Assembly: GCF_017996735.1 (NCBI RefSeq)
Contig: NZ_JAGOGJ010000070.1
Span: 1-34,200, forward strand
Direction of reading: 5' to 3'
Origin: Niveispirillum sp.
Lineage (GTDB): Bacteria > Pseudomonadota > Alphaproteobacteria > Azospirillales > Azospirillaceae
DNA: 34,200 bases
Of the stretch, positions 17,620-24,496 are shown piece by piece (positions within the stretch are counted from its first letter, which is position 1; each line of letters starts with the position of its first letter). The notes below the pieces were generated by a model that saw nothing but the letters and a program-made list of their open reading frames with translations, searched no databases and had not been told where the DNA came from. The translations under genes were made by a program, and so were the position numbers.

Positions 17620-18135
17620 TTAATTGTTCGGCGCGCTGGTGTTGTTGAAGTTCTTCCAGTCCCTGGTGACGAACACCTCGTCAATCAGGGTGCGCTGGAA
17701 GCACTTGCCGGCCTTGTACCAATGCCAGGTGCGTGACCGGAACTGGCTGCAGTCGGAAATCTGGATCATTTCATAAAGATACAGGTCCGGCTCGCCCTTG
17801 CGGATCCAGTGCAGGCAGGTCGAACGGTCGAAATCGTCGGGCTTCATGGCGGCGGCCCAGCCCTGGATTAGGTCATTGTCCCACCAGATGCGGCCATCGG
17901 CGTAAGAGGCCGGGAAATCGCGCACATCGGTGCGGCCATCTTCCCAGAAATAATGATTGGTCTGGTGGTACGGGACCGGCCCATCCTCCGTCATGCGGCA
18001 GATCAGGCGGGAGCGATGCTGGTCGATCAGCTTGCCCGTCTCGGCCGAATAATAGCGATACCAGCCCTCCCAGACGCCCTCATGACGGGCCAGCAGGGGC
18101 ATGTCACGGCGCATGTCGGCGACATTGTTGCTCAT
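17620..18135 (-). CDS. 171-aa protein, DUF3598/lipocalin-like (tentative)
   Basis: A 171-residue cytoplasmic protein without signal or TM segments. It is very rich in aromatic residues (HEGVWEGWYRYYSAETG, HQTNHYFWEDGRTD, GRIWWDNDLIQGWAA, RTWHWYKAGKCFQRTLIDE). The opening HEGVWEGWYRYY and strand-rich pattern recall small beta-barrel ligand-binding proteins of the DUF3598/calycin type; I am not certain of the family. It is the third gene after the FAD oxidase and the MDR reductase, 32 nt downstream of the latter, and ends at a strong terminator. It may bind or transform a small hydrophobic pathway intermediate (inference). Confidence 0.7.
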   Translation of the reverse strand: MSNNVADMRRDMPLLARHEGVWEGWYRYYSAETGKLIDQHRSRLICRMTEDGPVPYHQTNHYFWEDGRTDVRDFPASYADGRIWWDNDLIQGWAAAMKPDDFDRSTCLHWIRKGEPDLYLYEMIQISDCSQFRSRTWHWYKAGKCFQRTLIDEVFVTRDWKNFNNTSAPNN

Positions 18136-18167
18136 ATCCAGAAATCCTTATGCTTGAGAGGGTCTGA

Positions 18168-19175
18168 TCAACGCAGATCGACGGTAACCTTGCCCATCGA
18201 CCGGCCGGAAAGCAGGTGCTCCACGGCGTCCGGCACCTGGGCCAGACCCGCAAACGGCGTATCGTCGAAGGTGACGGAGATTTTGCCCGCAGCATGCAGG
18301 CTGAACAGTCTTTCGCGTGCCACTGGCCACAGGTCGGTCAGACGGCCATTCATGAAGCCGCGCACCGACGCGCCCTTGTAATAGAGCTTGTTGCCGACAC
18401 GCGGGGCCGTGACGATTTCAGGCTTGCCGTCCAGATCCTGGGCCGCGCCGGCCACCACAACGCGGCCCAGCGGGGCGACATTGTCCAGGAAAGCATCGAA
18501 GATCGCGCCGCTGACGGTATCGATGGCCAGATCCAGGGCATCACGGAACTCCGTGGACAGGACCTGGGCCACATCCTCGCGCTTGTAATCGATCACCCGG
18601 TCGGCGCCCAGGGAGCGGACAAAGGCCGATTTCCGCTCCCCACCGCACACCGCGACCACCCGCGCGCCGGCCAGTTTGGCCAATTGCACCAGCAGATGGC
18701 CAAGCCCGCCCGCCGCCGCCGAAATGGCCACCGTTTCGCCCGCGCGCAGCCCGCCGACATGGTCCAGCGCCAGCAGGGCCGACACACCGGTGGAAGCGAG
18801 CGCCAGATAGTCGCGATGCGCCGATGGCACCGGAATGAACTGTGTGGCCGGGGCGATGTTGGCCTGACGGTAGCCGCCCGTGAAGCGGTTGGTGGCGGCG
18901 GCATCACCGGGCTTGAAGCCCGTCACCCCTTCGCCCACCGCCTCCACCACGCCGATGGCCTCCACCCCCGTCCAAGTAGGCAGGGGAATGCGGATATAAT
19001 CCACGGCGTCGCGGGCGATCTGGGTATCGAAGATGCCGTTGACGCCGCACCAATGGTTGCGCACGCGGATCTCACCGGGGCCGGGATCGCGCAGCTTCTG
19101 TTCCACGGTCTCTACCGCCTCACGAAAGCTGCGGGCGAAGCGGACCTGCTGCAGGGCCGTGTAGGTGTTGGTCAT
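18168..19175 (-). CDS. Quinone oxidoreductase-type MDR protein (zinc-free)
   Basis: A 335-residue medium-chain reductase of the NADPH:quinone oxidoreductase/enoyl reductase branch. The N-terminal GroES-like domain reads PGPGEIRVRNHWCGVNGIFDTQIARD. The cofactor-binding domain has AISAAAGGLGHLLVQLAKLAGARVVAV, the usual AxxGGxG form, and ends DAVEHLLSGRSMGKVTVDLR. The zinc-binding cysteines of alcohol dehydrogenases are absent. Its ATG overlaps the stop of the upstream FAD oxidase (ATGA, 19172-19175), so the two are translationally coupled. It probably reduces an activated C=C bond in an intermediate made by the oxidase (inference). Confidence 0.85.
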   Translation of the reverse strand: MTNTYTALQQVRFARSFREAVETVEQKLRDPGPGEIRVRNHWCGVNGIFDTQIARDAVDYIRIPLPTWTGVEAIGVVEAVGEGVTGFKPGDAAATNRFTGGYRQANIAPATQFIPVPSAHRDYLALASTGVSALLALDHVGGLRAGETVAISAAAGGLGHLLVQLAKLAGARVVAVCGGERKSAFVRSLGADRVIDYKREDVAQVLSTEFRDALDLAIDTVSGAIFDAFLDNVAPLGRVVVAGAAQDLDGKPEIVTAPRVGNKLYYKGASVRGFMNGRLTDLWPVARERLFSLHAAGKISVTFDDTPFAGLAQVPDAVEHLLSGRSMGKVTVDLR

Positions 19176-20785
19176 TTCGGGTCCTTGGCAAAGCCCAGCA
19201 CGCCGGGATTCAACAGACGGGCCGGGTCCACCGCATCCTTCAGCGCGTCCAGCAGGGCGCGGCTGGCGCCGTCCCGGCTTTCACGATAGGGATAGGAACG
19301 GCCCACCTGCAGATGCCCGCAGCCGAAGCGCTGGAAGGTGGCGATCAGGCGCTTGCGGGTTTCCACCACCACCGCCGTGGCGTCGGGATTGTCCGGGAAT
19401 TCCGGCAGGCGCGCCATGTGTGCTGGTTCCAGCGCCTCGTAATGGACCGGCAGCCGCTTTTCCGGCCAATAGATCACCGGTTCCAGGATCAGGGCATTGG
19501 TCGACATCGACGTGAACAGGTAACCCGTCTTGATGTCGTGCCGGGCAAATGCATCTGCCATGCCGGCGAACACCTGCTCCAGCGCCTCATACAGGGCCGG
19601 GGCCTTGGACAGCGAGATCTGGCCATGGATGGGAATCCAGCGCTCCCCCCCCGGGCCCAGCGCGCTGTTCAGCGGCGGGAAGGGCATGGCGCGGATGACC
19701 TTGGCGATGGTGTTCGCCACCTCGCGGCCATGATGCTCAGCGGCGATGCGCCGGGCCGTGGCCATGTCATGGGCCACACCCTCGGCCGACCGCCCCTCCG
19801 CATTCATATGCAGGGGGAAGCTGTCCAGGCTGGCAAAGCTGCGGCCGGCACTGGCCACCCGCACGGCCTCCCACAACCCGCGGAGCAGCGATTTCTGGCG
19901 GGTGACCACGGCACCCAGCGCCTTCACATCGCTGGTCATGGAGGCACGTTGCATGCGCACCCGTGTCAGGCCGGGGTCAAACGCACACATTTCCGCCGCC
20001 ACGCCAGCCCGCGCCAGGGCCGCCATGGCCCGCATCAGGTCCCCACCCGTGGGGAATTCGAAACTGGCGTAATCCTCATGTTTCGGGGCCTGGATCAGGC
20101 GCAGGCTCACATGGGCCTTCACCCCGAAGGCCCCGCAATCGCCACAGAACAGGCCGGTCAGGTCCGGTCCGAAATGCCGGTAGAAGGGGGTGTCCCCATC
20201 CTCACCGCGCGCACCGGTGCGCAGGATCGATCCATCGCCCAGCACCATGGTCAGGGCCACGACACTCTCGCTGGACGTGCCATGATGGCCGGCGCCCAGC
20301 ATGGCGTTCAACTGCGACACGCCGCCGCCAACGGTGGAGGTCAGGCCCGACATGGGGCCGAAAAACGGGGTGCGCAGCCCATGCGGGGCCAGCGCCTTGT
20401 TCAGGTCGATCCAGGTGCAGCCGGCCTCAACTGTCACCACCATATCATCGGGGCGCAGGTCGATGACGCGGTTCATCCGCCGCATGTCCAGCGATACGGT
20501 CCCGGACTTTGTGGGGATAAAGCCGCCAGTATAGCTCATGCCCGCGCCGCGCGGCGCCATCGGCACGCGATGCCGGTGCAGCAGGCCCATGATGGCGGAC
20601 AGTTGGTCCAGGCTTTCGGGGGCGACCACCAGGGCCACCGGTTCCGCGCTTTCCGACCAGATGTCACCGCTGTGCAGGCGGCGGGCCGCCGCATCGTCGG
20701 TGACGCCGCCGGGACCGGTGATGGAGAGCAAGGCGGCTTTCAAGCCGTTGCCCATATTGTCCCCGTGTGAAGCGCCGTCCGGCAT
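19172..20785 (-). CDS. FAD-linked oxidase, PCMH/VAO-fold (paralog 2)
   Basis: A flavoprotein of about 537 residues. FAD-binding motifs are MAPRGAGMSYTGG, DDMVVTVEAGCTWIDLN, FGPMSGLTSTVGGGVSQ and DLTGLFCGDCGAFGVK; the C-terminus is GHLQVGRSYPY...DPARLLNPGVLGF. It parallels the protein at 14727-16307 along its length. Start choice is uncertain: ATG 20785 is used, but ATG 20755 has a better GGGGA ribosome-binding site 5-6 nt upstream. It heads a minus-strand operon with the MDR reductase and the 171-aa protein. It diverges from the leuC-type gene over about 175 bp. Likely oxidises a hydroxy acid or alkyl side chain; no signal peptide. Confidence 0.85.
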   Translation of the reverse strand: MPDGASHGDNMGNGLKAALLSITGPGGVTDDAAARRLHSGDIWSESAEPVALVVAPESLDQLSAIMGLLHRHRVPMAPRGAGMSYTGGFIPTKSGTVSLDMRRMNRVIDLRPDDMVVTVEAGCTWIDLNKALAPHGLRTPFFGPMSGLTSTVGGGVSQLNAMLGAGHHGTSSESVVALTMVLGDGSILRTGARGEDGDTPFYRHFGPDLTGLFCGDCGAFGVKAHVSLRLIQAPKHEDYASFEFPTGGDLMRAMAALARAGVAAEMCAFDPGLTRVRMQRASMTSDVKALGAVVTRQKSLLRGLWEAVRVASAGRSFASLDSFPLHMNAEGRSAEGVAHDMATARRIAAEHHGREVANTIAKVIRAMPFPPLNSALGPGGERWIPIHGQISLSKAPALYEALEQVFAGMADAFARHDIKTGYLFTSMSTNALILEPVIYWPEKRLPVHYEALEPAHMARLPEFPDNPDATAVVVETRKRLIATFQRFGCGHLQVGRSYPYRESRDGASRALLDALKDAVDPARLLNPGVLGFAKDPK

Positions 20786-20961
20786 GACCCTAACCCCAAT
20801 CCTCGACAATCCTGGCGCGCAGACTATCTGGCGGTGCGGGGCCGGGCGCGGTCGGGCCGCGTGATTGTCCGCAAGGCGGTCACGCCGGCGGGCAGGCTTG
20901 GCGCGACCAGGGGGACATGATGTGTTCCGCGTCGGATTGAACAGGGGCCGGGAACCGGGCG

Positions 20962-22371
20962 ATGCCGTCTACCCTTTATGACAAGCTGTGGAACAGCCAT
21001 GTGGTGGCGCAGGAAGAGGGCGGGATCAGCCTTCTTTATATCGACCGCGCCATGCTGCATGAGGTCAGCAGCCCGCAGGCCTTCGCCGCCCTGCGGGAAA
21101 AGGGGCTGAAGGTCCGCAATACCGGTGCCTTCCTGGCCGTGGCCGATCATTCGATTCCCACCCGCCACCGGGACCGGCCCATCGCCGATCCGCAGGCCCG
21201 CGCGCAGGTGGAGCTGCTGGCCCGCAACGCTCATGATTTCGGTATCGATATGATTGGCCTGGATGATCCGCGGCAGGGGATCGTTCACGTTACGGGGCCG
21301 GAACAAGGCTTTACTTTGCCGGGTTTGACGCTGGTTTGTGGGGACAGCCACACCGCCACCCATGGCGCCTTTGGCACGCTGGCCTTCGGCATCGGGTCGG
21401 GTGAATGTGAAAGCGTGCTGGCGACCCAGGTTCTGCGCCTGACCAAGGCCAAGACCCTGCGCGTCACCGTCCATGGCGACCTGCCGCCCGGCGTGGGGGC
21501 CAAGGATATCATCCTGGCCGTGGTGGGAAAGCTGGGCAGCAACGGCGCCATCGGCCATGCCATCGAATATACCGGTCACGCCATCCGTGCCCTGTCCATG
21601 GAAGGGCGCATGACCCTGTGCAACATGAGCATCGAGGCCGGGTCCCGCACCGGCCTGGTGGCGCCGGACGAGGTCACCTTCGCCTGGCTGAAGGGCCGGC
21701 CCCTGGCCCCGCAGGGGGCCGATTGGGATGATGCCGTGGCCTATTGGCGCACATTGCCCAGCGATGCGGGCGCGGTCTTCGATCGGGAGATCGAGATCGA
21801 TGCCACAAAGCTGGTGCCGCAGGTCAGTTGGGGCACCAGCCCGGATCAGGTGGCCGATGTGACGGGCCGTGTGCCCGACCCCGCCGGGGCCGGCGATGCA
21901 GAGATGGCGGCCAAGATGGCCAAGGCTCTGTCCTATATGGGCCTGACGCCGGGCATGGCGGTTCGCGACATCGTCATCGGCCATGTCTTCATCGGGTCCT
22001 GTACCAATGGCCGGATCGAGGATCTGCGCATCGCCGCCCGCATCCTGAAGGATCGCCGCGTGGCCGTGGGGGTACAGGCGCTGGTAGTGCCCGGGTCGAA
22101 GGCGGTGAAGAGCCAGGCCGAGGCGGAGGGGCTGGACGCCATTTTCCGGGCCGCCGGCTTTGACTGGCGCGAGCCGGGCTGTTCGCTGTGCGTGGCCATG
22201 AATGATGACCGGCTGCCGCCCGATGCCCGCTGCGCCAGCACATCAAACCGCAATTTCGAGGGGCGGCAGGGTCAGGGCGCGCGCACCCACCTGATGGGCC
22301 CGGCCATGGCGGCGGCCTCTGCCATCGCCGGCCATATCGCCGACCCGCGCGACTACCTTGGGGAGGCCTGA
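20962..22371 (+). CDS. leuC: LeuC-type [4Fe-4S] hydro-lyase large subunit
   Basis: A 469-residue aconitase-superfamily protein that looks intact. VCGDSHTATHGAFG, GSCTNGR and PGCSLCVAMN are all present, and the three cluster cysteines fall at 347, 407 and 410. The end reads STSNRNFEGRQGQGARTHL, as in LeuC. With LeuD four bases downstream it would form a dehydratase/isomerase. 3-Isopropylmalate dehydratase is the default name, but no leuA or leuB is nearby and a PEP-mutase/isocitrate-lyase-type lyase follows. A substituted-malate dehydratase such as the 2,3-dimethylmalate dehydratase of nicotinate fermentation, which has the same fold and gene pairing, is a serious alternative. It probably needs iron-sulfur assembly and is cytoplasmic. 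Confidence 0.9.
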   Translation: MPSTLYDKLWNSHVVAQEEGGISLLYIDRAMLHEVSSPQAFAALREKGLKVRNTGAFLAVADHSIPTRHRDRPIADPQARAQVELLARNAHDFGIDMIGLDDPRQGIVHVTGPEQGFTLPGLTLVCGDSHTATHGAFGTLAFGIGSGECESVLATQVLRLTKAKTLRVTVHGDLPPGVGAKDIILAVVGKLGSNGAIGHAIEYTGHAIRALSMEGRMTLCNMSIEAGSRTGLVAPDEVTFAWLKGRPLAPQGADWDDAVAYWRTLPSDAGAVFDREIEIDATKLVPQVSWGTSPDQVADVTGRVPDPAGAGDAEMAAKMAKALSYMGLTPGMAVRDIVIGHVFIGSCTNGRIEDLRIAARILKDRRVAVGVQALVVPGSKAVKSQAEAEGLDAIFRAAGFDWREPGCSLCVAMNDDRLPPDARCASTSNRNFEGRQGQGARTHLMGPAMAAASAIAGHIADPRDYLGEA

Positions 22372-22374
22372 TCC

Positions 22375-22983
22375 ATGCAGCCCTTTACCACTTTGACCGC
22401 CATCGTCGCCCCGCTGGAGGAGGCGGATATCGATACGGACATCATCTATCCCGCCCGCTTCCTGACCATTACGGAGAAGAAGGGGTTGGGGCGGTACGCC
22501 TTCCATGACCGCCGCTATGATGGGCAGGGACGGGAGGTGGCGGGTTTTGTCCTGAACCGCGACCCCTGGCGCCATGCCGGCATCCTGGTCGCCGGCCCCA
22601 ATTTCGGCTGCGGCTCCTCTCGCGAACAGGCGCCCTGGGCCATCTTGGATCTGGGCATACGCTGCATCATCGCGCCCAGCTTTGGCGAGATTTTCCGTGG
22701 CAACTGCTATCGCAACGGCATGCTGCCGGTGACGGTGGGGGAGGCGGATCACGCCGCCCTGCTGTCCGATGCCGGCGCCGGGGCCAGCCTGGATGTCGAT
22801 CTGAATGCCCGCACCATCACAAGGCCCGACGGTTCCACCATCGCTATCCCCATTGAAGACGGCAAGCGTGACGCCCTGCTGAATGGCTGGGACGAAGTGA
22901 TGGGCATCCTGAACCTTTATGCCGGCACCATCGACCGGTACGAGCAGGATCGCCGCGCGCGCCTGCCCTGGCTCAACCGCTGA
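22375..22983 (+). CDS. leuD: LeuD-type hydro-lyase small subunit
   Basis: A 202-residue swivel-domain subunit. It has PLEEADIDTDIIYPARFL near the N-terminus and the motif GPNFGCGSSREQAPWAILDLGI, followed by IIAPSFGEIFRGNCYRNGMLPV, all diagnostic of LeuD. It starts 3 nt after the leuC stop, so the two subunits are co-translated. Length is normal for the family (about 200). A 12-bp hairpin lies just after its stop. Function as for the large subunit; the true substrate is uncertain because of the lyase next door. Confidence 0.9.
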   Translation: MQPFTTLTAIVAPLEEADIDTDIIYPARFLTITEKKGLGRYAFHDRRYDGQGREVAGFVLNRDPWRHAGILVAGPNFGCGSSREQAPWAILDLGIRCIIAPSFGEIFRGNCYRNGMLPVTVGEADHAALLSDAGAGASLDVDLNARTITRPDGSTIAIPIEDGKRDALLNGWDEVMGILNLYAGTIDRYEQDRRARLPWLNR

Positions 22984-22994
22984 ACCTTACCCTT

Positions 22995-23025
22995 CCGCCT
23001 TGACCCCTGAACAGGGTCAAGGCGG
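22995..23025 (+). terminator. Hairpin after the leuD-type gene
   Basis: Perfect 12-bp stem CCGCCTTGACCC / GGGTCAAGGCGG (22995-23006 and 23014-23025) with a 7-nt loop, 12 nt after the leuD stop. There is no T-run, so read-through into the lyase gene is possible. Confidence 0.55.
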
Positions 23026-23099
23026 CCCTCAAGCGCCGGGCGGCGGCATCTGCCGCCTTGGCTTACGCGCACATGGGTGCGCGGGTGCTCAACGCACCA

Positions 23100-23136
23100 A
23101 CCAACCGAAGGTGAGTCAAGCTCACCTCCGGTTGGT
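23100..23136 (+). promoter_or_regulatory. Hairpin in the lyase leader region
   Basis: Near-perfect inverted repeat with 16-base arms (23100-23115 and 23121-23136, one mismatch) and a TCAAG loop, 26 nt upstream of the lyase ATG. It could be an attenuator, an operator or a second processing hairpin. Function is not shown. Confidence 0.45.
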
Positions 23137-23162
23137 ATTGCAACCATCAGGCAGAGAACATC

Positions 23163-24023
23163 ATGGCCAATCCCATCCTTCGCCAGAAGCTGGCTTCCCG
23201 GCAGTTCATCACCGCCCCCGGTATTCAGGACATGATCGCCGCCGTCGTCGCCAACAAGGTCGGTTTCGACATCGTTTATGGCAGCGGTTACTGGACGGTT
23301 GCGTCGGCCTATGGGCTGCCCGATGCCGGTATCGCGTCGGTGACGCAGATGGTCGATCGCATGGCGACCCTGGTCCGCACCTGCAACGCCGCCGTGGTGG
23401 CTGATGCGGATACGGGTTTCGGCGGGCTGCTGAACGTGCATCACACGGTCCAGGCCTATGAACAGGCCGGCATCACCGCCATCCAGATCGAGGATCAGGA
23501 ATTCCCCAAGAAGTGCGGCCATACGCCGGGCAAGCGCGTGGTCCCTGCCGAGGAAATGGCCGACAAGATCCGCGTCGCGGTCGAGGCGCGGCGGGATGAG
23601 AATTTCCTGATCATCGCCCGCACCGACGCACGGCAGAGCGAGGGGCTGGAAGGGGTTCTGCACCGTATGAAGCTCTATGCCGAAGCCGGCGCGGACATCC
23701 TGTTCCCCGAGGCGCTGACCAGCGATGAGGAAGCCCGCATCGTCACGGCCTCGCTGGACAAGCCGATGATGGCCAATATGGCCGATGGCGGCCTGACTCC
23801 TATCCGCGACGCCAAGACCCTGGAAAGCCTGGGCTATTCCATGGCCATCTTCCCGGCCATGACCAGCCTGGCGGCGGCGGCGGCCATGGAGGCGGCGTTG
23901 CTGAACCTGAAGCAGACGGGCACCAGCCTGTCGCCCGATGTGCCTTTGTTCAATTTCAAGGAATTCTGCTCCCTGATCGGGTTCGAGGATGTATGGGCCT
24001 TCGACAAGAAGTGGGCGAGGTGA
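23163..24023 (+). CDS. PEP-mutase/isocitrate-lyase superfamily C-C lyase
   Basis: A 286-residue TIM-barrel protein of the methylisocitrate lyase/2,3-dimethylmalate lyase/oxaloacetate decarboxylase group. It shows VYGSGYWTVAS, ADADTGFGG (Mg2+-binding Asp residues), IQIEDQEFPKKCGH with the catalytic-loop Cys118, and IIARTDAR. The KKCGH loop marks a true C-C lyase rather than a phosphonomutase. It lies 179 bp after a LeuCD-type pair. The reaction would be cleavage of a 2-substituted malate or methylisocitrate-like acid to pyruvate or another 2-oxo acid plus a carboxylic acid. Exact substrate is inference. No prpC or prpD is nearby, which argues against the 2-methylcitrate cycle. Confidence 0.85.
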   Translation: MANPILRQKLASRQFITAPGIQDMIAAVVANKVGFDIVYGSGYWTVASAYGLPDAGIASVTQMVDRMATLVRTCNAAVVADADTGFGGLLNVHHTVQAYEQAGITAIQIEDQEFPKKCGHTPGKRVVPAEEMADKIRVAVEARRDENFLIIARTDARQSEGLEGVLHRMKLYAEAGADILFPEALTSDEEARIVTASLDKPMMANMADGGLTPIRDAKTLESLGYSMAIFPAMTSLAAAAAMEAALLNLKQTGTSLSPDVPLFNFKEFCSLIGFEDVWAFDKKWAR

Positions 24024-24496
24024 CAAGTCTGAAGCCGGCTGATTCCAGAAAAACATAAGATTTCGGCGGCGTGGGGCGATGCCACGACGGCATGTCCGGT
24101 ACCGTCTCCCCGTAATGACCTTCTGCTTGCGGTCTTTAACCACGACACATCGGGAATAATGGCTTCGGCGGGATCGCCGCCGCAGCGCGCAGGCACGGAT
24201 ACAATCGGTCAAGTATTCTGACCGATTGTATCCGTTGATGATATGTGGGGTTTGTTTGTGGATACTGCCCAAAAATACCATGATGATTTACTTTTAGTTT
24301 TCTTTGTTTTCAATAAAATTTTAAATTGATTTTGATTCAATCAGACTCGTTTGGAACCCGAACCCTATCCAGAAGAATATTATAAACAGTTGGATAGTGA
24401 TTTCATCTTACCTGCACTTTGATAGGCGGGCATGCTGCATCTTGTTCGGGAGGATGTTCTCGGTAGGTGAGCTATACATACGTGGGGAGGCTAATG
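24024..24496. other. Intergenic region with AT-rich island
   Basis: No gene was found between the lyase and the chemoreceptor. The first half is ordinary GC-rich sequence. A long perfect inverted repeat lies at 24195-24235. From about 24237 to 24440 the sequence becomes sharply AT-rich; 24281-24344 holds only 12 G or C in 64 bases, in a GC-rich neighbourhood. This is suited to promoter melting or binding of nucleoid proteins, or it may be a scar of inserted DNA. I could not assign a specific sigma-factor promoter. Confidence 0.6.
24195..24235. promoter_or_regulatory. 17-bp perfect inverted repeat, operator or terminator
   Basis: Arms ACGGATACAATCGGTCA and its exact complement TGACCGATTGTATCCGT (24195-24211 and 24219-24235) are separated by the 7-base spacer AGTATTC. 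It is 171 bp after the lyase stop and about 260 bp before the chemoreceptor start. As RNA it would be a very stable hairpin; as DNA it is a large dyad suited to a dimeric regulator. Confidence 0.7.

Noticed and set aside
16291..17736. Long plus-strand frame opposite the zinc alcohol dehydrogenase
   Set aside because: Composition-driven shadow; the minus strand has full zinc ligands and Rossmann motifs.
20962..22983. Ordinary leucine-biosynthesis leuCD
   Set aside because: Not fully rejected: motifs fit, but the absence of leuA/leuB and the adjacent lyase make a catabolic role at least as likely.
23163..24023. Methylcitrate-cycle PrpB
   Set aside because: No prpC, prpD or acnD beside it. The LeuCD-type neighbours point to a different substituted malate, though the lyase family is the same.
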